Part shown: one piece after another, positions 6,159-12,846 of the stretch
Numbering within the stretch: position 1 is the first letter of the stretch
Layout: each line of letters begins with the position of its first letter
Assembly: GCA_023436525.1 (NCBI GenBank)
Contig: JAEZIW010000228.1
Coordinates: 1-15,141 of the forward strand
DNA: 15,141 nucleotides
Reading direction: 5' to 3'
Source of the DNA: Bacillota bacterium
GTDB taxonomy: Bacteria > Bacillota > Clostridia > Christensenellales > SZUA-584
Made by a program: the position numbers and the translations under genes
The notes under the pieces: model-generated
Databases searched by the model: none
What the model saw: only the letters and a program-made list of their open reading frames with translations
Told to the model about the DNA's origin: nothing

Positions 6159-7073
6159 ATGAAGAAAAATTGGAAGGGTTTATCCCATCATGGAAAGCTT
6201 CATGTGAGCGGAACAAGCCTTAAAAACGAAAAGGATGAAATCGTTTTGCTGCACGGCATGAGCAGCCACGGGCTGCAGTGGTACCCGCATTTTGCGCGCA
6301 AAGAGTCTATTCAGGCAACGAAGAATGCGGGCGCGAACGTGTTCCGCGTTGCGATGTACACGGCAGAAGGCGGATATTTGACTGATAGCAGAATCAAAGA
6401 AGATGTGATCAAGGCCGTTGATGACACACTGGCACTTGATATGTATGCCATTATAGACTGGCACATCCTTTTTGATAATGATCCATCGGCGCATGTTGAA
6501 GAAGCAAAAGCATTCTTCCAAGAAATCAGCCTGAAATACAAAGATGAGCCGGGCGTTATCTACGAAATATGCAACGAACCCAACGGCGATGACGTGACAT
6601 GGACACGCAGCATCAAGCCGTATGCCGAACAGGTGATTCCTGTGATACGCGAAAATACACCCGATGCCGTGATTTTGGTGGGCTGCCCGACATGGAGCCA
6701 GGATGTTGATATCTGCGCGGCAGATCCGCTTAATTTTGATAATATCATGTACACCCTGCATTTTTACGCCGGAACGCATGGTGATGCTCTGCGTCAAAAA
6801 TGCACGAAGGCGCTGACGCTTGGAGCGCCCGTTTTTGTCAGCGAATGGGGGACAAGCGCCGCTGATGGCAGCGGCGGCGTCTTTATAAAGGAAAGCGACG
6901 ATTGGCTTGCGTTTCTCTCAGAAAACAAAATCAGCTGGTGCAACTGGAGCCTTGCCGACCGCGATGAAACCAGTGCCGCGCTGCTGCCCGGGGCACCGGC
7001 AAGCTGGAAGCCTCAGCATCTGTCCAAAAGCGGAAAATATGTCATTGCAAAACTCCGCGATACGCTTGATTAA
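6159..7073 (+). CDS. GH5 endoglucanase (cellulase-like, subfamily 2), no signal peptide
   Basis: The 304-residue protein is a glycoside hydrolase family 5 catalytic domain over its full length and closely follows secreted Bacillus endoglucanases such as EglS by motif: GMSSHGLQWY, RVAMYTAEGGY, IIDWHIL, YEICNEPNGD with acid/base Glu140, HFYAGTHG, FVSEWGTS with nucleophile Glu229, and WCNWSLADR. It should cut beta-1,4-glucan chains with retention. Unlike those relatives it begins directly with MKKNWKG and the domain, with no signal peptide and no cellulose-binding module. It is therefore probably cytoplasmic and acts on imported oligosaccharides, or it lost its export signal. The ATG at 6159 follows a weak GCAGG; an in-frame TTG at 6153 is too close to that site. 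No sugar transporter lies beside it. A GNAT gene follows after 40 bases. Confidence 0.93.
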   Translation: MKKNWKGLSHHGKLHVSGTSLKNEKDEIVLLHGMSSHGLQWYPHFARKESIQATKNAGANVFRVAMYTAEGGYLTDSRIKEDVIKAVDDTLALDMYAIIDWHILFDNDPSAHVEEAKAFFQEISLKYKDEPGVIYEICNEPNGDDVTWTRSIKPYAEQVIPVIRENTPDAVILVGCPTWSQDVDICAADPLNFDNIMYTLHFYAGTHGDALRQKCTKALTLGAPVFVSEWGTSAADGSGGVFIKESDDWLAFLSENKISWCNWSLADRDETSAALLPGAPASWKPQHLSKSGKYVIAKLRDTLD

Positions 7074-7113
7074 AGCATGAGCCTGTTTTTGAATCAACGG
7101 CTGAGGAGAAGAG

Positions 7114-7572
7114 ATGATTATCCGCAAAGCGACGATAACCGATATTGATACGCTGATTCAGCTGAGGCTTTTCTATCTGACTGAGCATTTTGGTGATATC
7201 GGCGAAACAGAAAAGCAGATTGTTGACAGCCTTAATGCGTATTATTCGGCCCATTTGCAAAAAGATTTCTCGGCTTTTCTTGCGGAAGAAAACGGAAGCA
7301 TTATCGCTTGCGCTTTTCTGATAGTTCAGGAAAAGCCCGCAAACCCGCGTTTCCCGACGGGAAAGACCGGCTTTTTGCTGAATGTTTACACAAAGCCGGA
7401 TTTCCGGCGAAGAGGGGTGGCCGATACTCTCATCAAGGCGGTTATTGAAGAAGCGAGACGGCTCAATTTATCATACGTCGAATTAACAGCAACCGAAGCG
7501 GGCGAGAAGCTCTACTTAAACAATTGTTTTCAATATAAAGAAGCCGCCCGCGAGATGTTACTGGTTTTATAA
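7114..7572 (+). CDS. GNAT-family N-acetyltransferase
   Basis: The 152-residue product starts at an ATG preceded by GCTGAGGAGAAGAG. It shows the GNAT fold: an N-terminal IRKATITDIDTLIQLR opening, a central strand ending VYTKPDFRRRGVADTL, whose R-R-x-G-V-A matches the acetyl-CoA pyrophosphate-binding Q/R-x-x-G-x-G/A motif, and a C-terminal strand with YLNNCFQ (the usual Y-x-x-x-GF segment). It should transfer an acetyl group from acetyl-CoA to an amine; the acceptor cannot be read from the sequence. It begins 40 bases after the GH5 gene with no terminator between, so it is likely on the same transcript, though a functional link is doubtful. Confidence 0.88.
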   Translation: MIIRKATITDIDTLIQLRLFYLTEHFGDIGETEKQIVDSLNAYYSAHLQKDFSAFLAEENGSIIACAFLIVQEKPANPRFPTGKTGFLLNVYTKPDFRRRGVADTLIKAVIEEARRLNLSYVELTATEAGEKLYLNNCFQYKEAAREMLLVL

Positions 7573-7592
7573 AATCTACGATGATATACAAA

Positions 7593-7622
7593 TTGGTTAG
7601 AAACATAAACTATGGGTATTAA
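7593..7622 (+). promoter_or_regulatory. Possible promoter for the TM1266-like gene
   Basis: TTGGTT (7593-7598), 18 bases, TATTAA (7617-7622). It is a weak match, placed suitably 30 bases before the start at 7652. Confidence 0.3.
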
Positions 7623-7651
7623 TAAGTCAAATCAGAAAGGAGACTATCAAA

Positions 7652-7900
7652 ATGGCGTGTGACATTATGGTTGTTAAAATCGGCCAAAGAAGAGACCGTT
7701 CCCCTAAGGTGCAGGAAGTGCTGTCTAAATTCGGCTGCTCAATCAAGGTTCGGCTTGGGCTTCATGAAACCGAGAATGTGTGTTCCGATGAAGGAATTCT
7801 CATTTTACAGCTGACAGGGGATACGGATGAAATGATGAAGCTGGAAAAAGCGTTAAACGAACTCGATGAAATAAAAGCAAAAATGGTGATGCTGGATTAA
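7652..7900 (+). CDS. Small ACT/ferredoxin-like-fold protein, TM1266-like
   Basis: The 82-residue protein starts at an ATG after AGAAAGGAGACT. It has the beta-alpha-beta layout of the small TM1266 family (called a putative iron-only hydrogenase system regulator) and of NikR C-terminal or ACT-like domains: MVVKIGQR as strand one, a helix with KVQEVLSKFG, a second strand CSIKVRLGLHE, GILILQLTG as strand three, a helix of Glu/Lys-rich residues, and KAKMVML as the last strand. Cys3, Cys30 and Cys45 and the His38-Glu pair could bind metal, but this is a guess. Members usually stand alone and no hydrogenase gene is nearby, so the historic name should not be taken as a function. It forms a one-gene unit ended by a strong terminator. 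Confidence 0.7.
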   Translation: MACDIMVVKIGQRRDRSPKVQEVLSKFGCSIKVRLGLHETENVCSDEGILILQLTGDTDEMMKLEKALNELDEIKAKMVMLD

Positions 7901-7910
7901 TGAGTTGAAA

Positions 7911-7942
7911 GGTTCTTTGCGGCAATGGCAAAGAACTTTTTT
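7911..7942 (+). terminator. Intrinsic terminator after the TM1266-like gene
   Basis: GGTTCTTTGC (7911-7920) pairs with GCAAAGAACT (7928-7937, one G-T wobble) around a 7-base loop, followed by a T-run. The upstream A residues can extend the stem. Confidence 0.9.
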
Positions 7943-8021
7943 ATTATACAAAAACTTTTGATTTACTCAACATCAAGTGTGGTAGATTTATAGTATAAAA
8001 AATATGTGAGGAGCAGTTGTT

Positions 8022-9272
8022 TTGCAGGTTCATTTATTTGATTTACTATTAAGCATCGGATACTCGGTTGATCTCATTTCCCCGGAATATACAAGTCACC
8101 ATCAACAGGTCGCCTTTTTATCGTATCATATCGGAAAAAAAATGGGGCTGACGCAAAAGTCCTGCCGCAATTTAATCATGGCAGGCTTGCTTCATGATAT
8201 CGGTGCCCTAAACAGTAAAGAGAGGCTGCTTCTGATAGAAGAAGAGCCTGTCAGTGTGAACAGCCATGCTTTCAGAAGCGCAAGACTGTTACAGGAAGTT
8301 GCGTTGTTCAGCGACATCTCAGATATCGTGCAGTATCATCATGTTAACTGGGACGAGGGAAAGGGGAAGGTTTTCTCAGAAAAAAAGGTTCCGATAGAAA
8401 GCCACATACTGCATCTGGCAGACAGAGTCTGTGTCAAATTTCAAACAACGACAAGCACTGTGGAACAAGTCCCCAAAATTCTATTGGATATTGAGAAGGA
8501 CAAAGATAAAAAATTCAATCCCGAAGTGGTCAAAGCCTTGCTTTCATTAAAGAAAAACGACCACATCTGGCTCGAACTGATGGAGAATCAACCGGTTGAT
8601 TATTTACCCACGCATAAATTGTTCTCAGGTGACTACATCAATATTGATCAGCTTATGGATATCACGCACATGATTTCGCTGATTATTGATTTTCGGAGCC
8701 ATTTTACCGCGACACATTCGGCAGGCGTGGCCAAAATAGCGAACCGCCTGGGTAAAGCGTTCGGCTTTTCGGAAACAGAGTGCAAGATGCTGCTCGTGGC
8801 AGGTTATCTGCACGATCTTGGAAAGCTAAGCGTTCCCAACGAACTGCTGGAAAAGCCATCCGCTCTTGATCAGAAAGAATTTCATATTATTCGCGAGCAC
8901 ACATTTCATACTTATCGTTTACTCAACACCATAAAAGGAATGGAAACGATTAATATGTGGGCTTCATACCATCACGAGAAGCTTAACGGAAAAGGATATC
9001 CCTTTCAACTCACCGAGGACAGCATACCGCTTGGTTCAAGGATCATGGCTGTTGCCGATGTTTTTACGTCAATTACTGAAGACCGCCCGTATAGAAAAGG
9101 GATGTCTCAAATGCAGATTAACAGTGTTCTCAAATCGATGGCAGACGACGGATCTTTATGCCCGATCGTGATTGAAAAGCTGATCAGCAACATGGATGAT
9201 TTTATCAATGTGTGTCATCAAAGCCAACAGCATGCAGCATTGTTGTATGAAACCATTTTTCAAATCGCCTGA
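8022..9272 (+). CDS. Tandem HD / HD-GYP phosphohydrolase (probable cyclic-dinucleotide phosphodiesterase)
   Basis: The 416-residue protein starts at TTG 8022-8024, eight bases after GAGGAG. It contains two HD-type domains. The first (about 20-190) keeps HD at 58-59 and HH at 106-107, but its GYP segment is degraded (NWDEGKGK). The second (about 220-400) is a complete HD-GYP domain: His264-Asp265, HHEKLNGKGYP at 317-327, then ADVFTSITEDRPYR near 345-357. HD-GYP domains hydrolyse cyclic di-GMP with a two- or three-metal centre, and some act on cGAMP. There is no signal peptide, membrane segment or receiver domain, so input may come through the first domain. It is a one-gene unit between the terminator at 7942 and the mscL promoter. 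Activity is well supported; which dinucleotide is inference. Confidence 0.9.
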   Translation: MQVHLFDLLLSIGYSVDLISPEYTSHHQQVAFLSYHIGKKMGLTQKSCRNLIMAGLLHDIGALNSKERLLLIEEEPVSVNSHAFRSARLLQEVALFSDISDIVQYHHVNWDEGKGKVFSEKKVPIESHILHLADRVCVKFQTTTSTVEQVPKILLDIEKDKDKKFNPEVVKALLSLKKNDHIWLELMENQPVDYLPTHKLFSGDYINIDQLMDITHMISLIIDFRSHFTATHSAGVAKIANRLGKAFGFSETECKMLLVAGYLHDLGKLSVPNELLEKPSALDQKEFHIIREHTFHTYRLLNTIKGMETINMWASYHHEKLNGKGYPFQLTEDSIPLGSRIMAVADVFTSITEDRPYRKGMSQMQINSVLKSMADDGSLCPIVIEKLISNMDDFINVCHQSQQHAALLYETIFQIA

Positions 9273-9281
9273 CGGGTCATC

Positions 9282-9309
9282 TTGTTTTCATTTGCCGTAG
9301 CTGTATAAT
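9282..9309 (+). promoter_or_regulatory. Promoter for mscL
   Basis: TTGTTT (9282-9287), 16 bases, TATAAT (9304-9309). The -10 is perfect and the -35 matches only at TTG. It lies 42 bases before the mscL start. Confidence 0.6.
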
Positions 9310-9351
9310 AAAATTAAATCCAATTCCGTTATGTAGTAAGGGAGATAAATA

Positions 9352-9735
9352 ATGATTAAAGAGTTTAAGGAGTTTATTTCAAGAGGAAACGTCATTGACC
9401 TCGCCGTCGGCGTGATTATCGGCGGTGCGTTCGGCAAAATCGTTTCATCACTCGTGGGTGATTTAATTATGCCGCTAATCGGCATTATCAGCGGCGGTAA
9501 TAATTTTAATGAATTGAGTTGGACAATCGGCAATGAGAAGATCATGTATGGCAGTTTCATTCAAAGTCTGGTTGACTTTTTCACAATCGCCATCTGTATT
9601 TTTCTGATCATCAAAATACTCAATAAATTTAAGAAGAAGAAAGAGCAAAAGACTGACGAACCGGTCGTCCCTGAGCCTTCCAGAGAGGAAATTTTACTGA
9701 CAGAAATCAGGGATCTGCTGAAAGAGAGGAAATAA
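9352..9735 (+). CDS. mscL: Large-conductance mechanosensitive channel MscL
   Basis: The 127-residue product matches MscL along its length. FKEFISRGNVIDLAVGVIIG gives the N-terminal amphipathic helix and the start of the first membrane helix (pore-lining), ending LIMPLIGIISGG. A short external loop (residues about 50-65) follows, then the second membrane helix (IQSLVDFFTIAICIFLIIK, about 70-90), a basic Lys cluster and a C-terminal helical bundle segment (EEILLTEIRDLLKE). MscL forms a pentamer that opens at high membrane tension to release solutes on osmotic downshock. The start has AGGGAGATAA upstream. The next gene begins with no gap after the TAA stop, so the two share a transcript. Confidence 0.97.
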   Translation: MIKEFKEFISRGNVIDLAVGVIIGGAFGKIVSSLVGDLIMPLIGIISGGNNFNELSWTIGNEKIMYGSFIQSLVDFFTIAICIFLIIKILNKFKKKKEQKTDEPVVPEPSREEILLTEIRDLLKERK

Positions 9736-10095
9736 ATGAATTATCCTTGGATAGAAGACTTCTGCCTATCAAAAAAGGGCGCGGAAAAGCAATACAAACC
9801 GGAGTGGGAAGCGCTGCTCTATCTGGTCGGCGGCAAGATGTTTGTGATGCAGGGGAAAGATAACCAAGGCCGCAGCATCATTACGGTGAAGCTCGAACCG
9901 CCGTTCGGCGAATCACTGCGCAGCCAATATGACGATATCCGCCCCGGTTACTATATGAATAAAACGCATTGGAATTCTGTGGACTTGAATGGCAGCGTGC
10001 CTGATGAACTGCTGCAAATCATGCTGGAACAGTCGTACAAACTTGTTTTGCAGGCGCTGCCAAAGAAAATGCAGAGGGATATTGAGGCAGGTTGA
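9736..10095 (+). CDS. MmcQ/YjbR-family protein
   Basis: This encodes 119 residues whose ATG directly follows the mscL stop codon (TAAATG), so translation is probably coupled; the upstream AAAGAGAGGAAA serves as a ribosome site inside mscL. It fits the MmcQ/YjbR family (PF04237): an N-terminal helix with CLSKKGAEKQYKPEWEA, the strand pair GGKMFVM and ITVKLEP, a central DIRPGYYMNKTHWNSVDL (the conserved P-x-Y-M-N-K-x-H-W segment) and a C-terminal helix DELLQIMLEQSYKLV. The family has a CyaY-like or double-wing DNA-binding-like fold, but its biochemical role is not settled. A link to osmotic stress is suggested only by its position. Confidence 0.88.
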   Translation: MNYPWIEDFCLSKKGAEKQYKPEWEALLYLVGGKMFVMQGKDNQGRSIITVKLEPPFGESLRSQYDDIRPGYYMNKTHWNSVDLNGSVPDELLQIMLEQSYKLVLQALPKKMQRDIEAG

Positions 10096-10367
10096 AGCAA
10101 GCCTGTTAAAACACTTTGATATGGAAGATTTTTTTGTATACATATTTCGTTCGCAATTTTTAGTGGCCGTCGTTTTTCACAATCTTGCAGCCGACGCTTC
10201 ACTTCATACAGACCAAACTAGGATTTTAAAACATATTTATTAAGGAATTTGTCAGAAGATAGATGATGCCGTTTTAATGCTGACATTTCACTTTGATTGT
10301 TATTGACGTTTCTGATAGGCCTGTGTTAAAGTCTTAAAACACTCTTTTAAAGGCGCAGGTGACAAAT
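10096..10367 (+). other. AT-rich intergenic stretch before the exporter gene
   Basis: About 270 bases with no credible gene. No clear terminator for the mscL unit is visible. The right end holds the exporter promoter. A 10-base direct repeat, TTAAAACACT, occurs at 10106-10115 and 10334-10343, which may be chance. Confidence 0.4.
10303..10332 (+). promoter_or_regulatory. Promoter for the MFS exporter
   Basis: TTGACG (10303-10308), 18 bases, TAAAGT (10327-10332). A loose inverted repeat GTGTT (10323-10327) and AACAC (10338-10342) straddles the -10 and might be an operator. Confidence 0.5.
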
Positions 10368-11591
10368 ATGGAACAAAGCTGGAAGAAAAAAACGATATTC
10401 TTTATTTCCAGCCAAACGGTGTCGTTGCTCGGGTCGTCGCTGGTTCAGTACGCGATACTATGGTACATCACATTATCCACCCAATCTGGGGTCATGATGA
10501 CGCTGTCAATCATATGCGGTTTTCTGCCGAGTTTTTTTATTTCGCCTTTTGCGGGCGTTTTTGCAGACAGATACAACAGAAAAACGCTGATCATTATTGC
10601 TGACGCGGGTATTGCGGCAGTCACGCTGCTGCTGGCAGTCGTCTTCATGGTCGGATATGATGAAATATGGCTGCTGTTTGTGATATCGGCCATTCGGTCG
10701 CTCGGCACGGGAATACAGACGCCTGCGGTTGGTGCTTTTTTACCTCAATTTATTCCCGAGGAAAAGCTTACACGCGTTAACGCCGTTAACGGCACCATTC
10801 AAAGCATTATTTCGCTTGCATCGCCCATGCTGGGCGCTGCGCTTATGGCCTTTGCGAAAATTGAAATGATATTCTTTATCGATGTGGTTACCGCGGCGAT
10901 TGCCATTTTCATTCTCGCTGCAAAGCTTCACGTACCGCCGCATCAAAAGGCGACCGAAACACAAACCACAGGCTACCTGTCTGACTTTAAAAGCGGCCTT
11001 GATTATGTGAGAAAGCACGGGTTCATTATAAAGTTTTTGCTCTTCAGCGCTGCGTTCTTCTTTTTGGCGGCACCGGCGGCATTTTTAACACCGCTGCAGG
11101 TAACCCGAAGCTTTAACGGGGGCGTCTTTGAGCTCAGTGCCATCGAAATTGCTTTTTCGTTGGGTATGGTTCTTGGGGGTCTGCTGATGACGGGCTGGGG
11201 CGGCTTTAAAAACAGAATACTGACAATGGTTTTGGCAGGAACGTTGCTCGGAGTCTTCACGTTCTTAATGGGCGTGGTGCCGGTGTTTTGGATATACCTT
11301 GTTATCATGGGGCTTACGGGAATCGCCATTCCGATATATCATACGCCTGCCAATGTGCTGCTTCAGGAGAAGGTGGAAGAATCGTATCTGGGGCGCGTGT
11401 TCGGGCTGTTCGGTATGCTGGCGAGCGCGGTTATGCCGCTCGCTATGCTCTTTTTCGGGCCGTTGTCGGATACAATGCCAATTGAATGGCTGCTTATCGG
11501 AACGGGTATACTGATGTTGCTGGCAAGCGCCGTCCTTTTTTTCAGCAGAAAGCTCGTAAAAGAGGGGATCGCACCAAAAATCTCAGAATAA
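10368..11591 (+). CDS. MFS transporter, Mef-like drug/solute exporter
   Basis: The 407-residue protein starts best at ATG 10368, six bases after AGGTG; an in-frame GTG at 10359 overlaps that site. Twelve hydrophobic segments are visible. Motif A of the major facilitator superfamily is present between helices 2 and 3 (GVFADRYNRK), preceded by a first helix with SSQTVSLLGSSLVQYAILWY, as in Mef-type macrolide efflux pumps and related YfiS-like proteins. A charged cytoplasmic loop in the middle (about residues 190-220, HVPPHQKATETQ) separates the two six-helix halves. It should export a small compound using the proton gradient; the substrate, possibly an antibiotic, is not readable. It is a one-gene unit with promoter and terminator and no regulator gene beside it. 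Confidence 0.9.
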   Translation: MEQSWKKKTIFFISSQTVSLLGSSLVQYAILWYITLSTQSGVMMTLSIICGFLPSFFISPFAGVFADRYNRKTLIIIADAGIAAVTLLLAVVFMVGYDEIWLLFVISAIRSLGTGIQTPAVGAFLPQFIPEEKLTRVNAVNGTIQSIISLASPMLGAALMAFAKIEMIFFIDVVTAAIAIFILAAKLHVPPHQKATETQTTGYLSDFKSGLDYVRKHGFIIKFLLFSAAFFFLAAPAAFLTPLQVTRSFNGGVFELSAIEIAFSLGMVLGGLLMTGWGGFKNRILTMVLAGTLLGVFTFLMGVVPVFWIYLVIMGLTGIAIPIYHTPANVLLQEKVEESYLGRVFGLFGMLASAVMPLAMLFFGPLSDTMPIEWLLIGTGILMLLASAVLFFSRKLVKEGIAPKISE

Positions 11592-11610
11592 AGAGGCTGA
11601 CAGCAGTTTG

Positions 11611-11647
11611 CTCCGTTTGCTTGATAACAAGCATTCGGAGTTTTTTT
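11611..11647 (+). terminator. Intrinsic terminator after the MFS exporter
   Basis: CTCCG pairs with CGGAG and TGCTTG with CAAGCA around an ATAA loop, with a small TT/TT bulge, followed by seven T. Confidence 0.93.
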
Positions 11648-11663
11648 ATTTACCGTCACCCGG

Positions 11664-11692
11664 TTGACAGCTTACAAGAAATACTGTATATT
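11664..11692 (+). promoter_or_regulatory. Near-consensus sigma-A promoter for the DUF6530/GIY-YIG pair
   Basis: TTGACA (11664-11669), exactly 17 bases, TATATT (11687-11692). One of the best promoters in the window, 39 bases before the start at 11731. Confidence 0.85.
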
Positions 11693-11720
11693 TTTATTAG
11701 TAAATTAGTAAATAAGTAAT

Positions 11721-11724
11721 GGAG
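11721..11724 (+). promoter_or_regulatory. Ribosome binding site that decides the start at 11731
   Basis: GGAG six bases before ATG 11731. It overlaps the in-frame ATG at 11719, which has no site of its own, so the shorter start is preferred. Confidence 0.7.
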
Positions 11725-11730
11725 ATTCAC

Positions 11731-12210
11731 ATGAAAATACCCACGACTTTGAAACATAAGCCTGTGATTGTATCGGAAAACTATGAGAACATTGACGGTC
11801 GACGGGCGTATCAATCGGACACCAAAGGGCTGTCTCTTGGCCTGGCTCAATGGAACGACCGCGGCAAGGTCGAAATATCGGCCAAGGTTTGGCGGTATAC
11901 CGGCGAGAAATGGTCGCGCCAATCTGAAGAGCTGCCGCTGCACCGCGTGATCGATCTTGCGATACTCGTATGCCGCGCCAGACAGCATTTTAAGGACGCC
12001 TATCGCTTCGAGAAGCTCTATGACCCAACGCATACGCAAATAGACAGAATCGGCCTGCAGGGCGACGCGATGAGCGTTTCTGTATGCACCGATAATCCGA
12101 TGATCGATGAAGACATTAAACTGTTCGCCGATGTGCTCGGAAAAGATGACGAATTGATAGGAGAGCGTTTGTCGACGCTTTCAAGGCTGCTAAAGGAGCT
12201 TGGCTATTGA
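11731..12210 (+). CDS. DUF6530-like protein of unknown function
   Basis: The 159-residue protein starts at MKIPTTLKHKPVIV. It resembles, from memory, the DUF6530 family of Bacillota: a conserved N-terminal VSENYENIDGR, then SLGLAQWNDRGKVEISAKV, a TGEKWSRQSEELPLHRVID segment, and the C-terminal IGLQGDAMSVSVCTDNP and LSRLLKELGY. It has no signal peptide or membrane helix and should be cytoplasmic. Many charged and aromatic residues are conserved in the middle (Trp, Arg, Glu), which suggests ligand or nucleic-acid binding, but no catalytic motif can be named. Its stop TGA overlaps the ATG of the next gene by one base, so the two are translated together. The domain name is recalled rather than searched. 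Confidence 0.7.
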   Translation: MKIPTTLKHKPVIVSENYENIDGRRAYQSDTKGLSLGLAQWNDRGKVEISAKVWRYTGEKWSRQSEELPLHRVIDLAILVCRARQHFKDAYRFEKLYDPTHTQIDRIGLQGDAMSVSVCTDNPMIDEDIKLFADVLGKDDELIGERLSTLSRLLKELGY

Positions 12211-12545
12211 TGGACAAAGAGAAAAGAAAAAAACTGCAGCAGCAATACGCCGAGCGATGCGTAAAAGGCGGCGTGTATGCGATAAAGAATACGGAATCCG
12301 GTAAAATGCTGCTGCTCACCACGCAGGATATGCCGGGCAGCCTGAACCGCTTTGCCTTTGCCCTGCAAACGGGCGGCTGCGTTCACCCGCTGCTTCGTGA
12401 CGAATGGGGGAAATCGAATTTCTCCATAGAAGTGATTGAAGAATTGAAAAAAAAAGAAGACCAAACCGATAAGGAGTTTGCCGCAGAGGTGCAGGCCTTA
12501 TATGAGCTGACAATACAGCAGTATTCGGCGGAGCTGCTTTATTAG
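12210..12545 (+). CDS. GIY-YIG-nuclease-family-like small protein
   Basis: The 111-residue product has ATG 12210-12212 overlapping the previous stop by one base; AAAGGAG lies 11 bases upstream, and a TTG at 12207 with better spacing is an alternative start. It resembles short proteins annotated as GIY-YIG nuclease family in Clostridia: a first strand GGVYAIKNTESGKMLL (GIY half), NRFAFALQTGG with an Arg-Phe helix, HPLLRDEWGK, FSIEVIEELKKKE (strand plus the Glu region) and a C-terminal helix QTDKEFAAEVQALYEL. The second YIG half is not intact, and the classic catalytic Tyr-Arg-Glu set cannot be confirmed, so nuclease activity is doubtful. Coupling to the DUF6530-like gene suggests a shared task. 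Confidence 0.65.
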   Translation: MDKEKRKKLQQQYAERCVKGGVYAIKNTESGKMLLLTTQDMPGSLNRFAFALQTGGCVHPLLRDEWGKSNFSIEVIEELKKKEDQTDKEFAAEVQALYELTIQQYSAELLY

Positions 12546-12576
12546 CGCATGTGATTGAGGCCGAAGCATAGGGAAG

Positions 12577-12768
12577 CTATTTCACTTTCAGTTGATCCTT
12601 GCACAGCATAGCGATACTGCGGTCATAAGTGGCTTCGCCTTCGCGGGAGAAGAGACATCCAGGAGCTTCTCCGAGACGACGATGATAAGCGACGCATTCA
12701 CAGCACTTGCCGTGATGAGAACAGGATTTATACGTGCACGTGCATTGAACTGTGTTTGTGCAGGCCAT
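12577..12768 (-). CDS. Small Cys-rich DUF6485-like protein
   Basis: The 63-residue protein reads from ATG 12766-12768 after an excellent GGAGGATAAAAC ribosome site. Nine cysteines dominate: CTCTYKSC near the N-terminus, then HHGKCCECVAYHR with paired Cys and His, a GCLF segment and a late Cys56. From memory it matches DUF6485, a family of tiny zinc- or iron-sulfur-binding-like proteins common in Clostridia and annotated as hypothetical. The spacing of Cys and His suggests one or two metal sites. The promoter and ribosome site, and the convergent arrangement with the gene at 12210-12545, show it is a real gene rather than a shadow. Function unknown. Confidence 0.75.
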   Translation of the reverse strand: MACTNTVQCTCTYKSCSHHGKCCECVAYHRRLGEAPGCLFSREGEATYDRSIAMLCKDQLKVK

Positions 12769-12798
12769 GTTTTATCCTCCGCAAATGTGTATAAGCTG

Positions 12799-12827
12799 AT
12801 TATAGACAGCTTTTAACGCGCCGGCAA
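12799..12827 (-). promoter_or_regulatory. Promoter for the DUF6485-like gene
   Basis: On the minus strand TTGCCG (12822-12827), 17 bases, TATAAT (12799-12804). It lies 31 bases before the start and reaches close to the macro-domain gene's ribosome site on the other strand. Confidence 0.75.
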
Positions 12828-12846
12828 CACAAAAAAGGAGAGTAGG

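Noticed and set aside
6180..6797. 205-codon minus-strand open frame inside the GH5 gene
   Set aside because: It is a shadow: the plus strand carries an intact catalytic domain with all active-site motifs.
10106..10343. Direct repeat TTAAAACACT flanking the intergenic region before the exporter
   Set aside because: Only ten AT-rich bases long and without mobile-element genes between the copies; consistent with chance.
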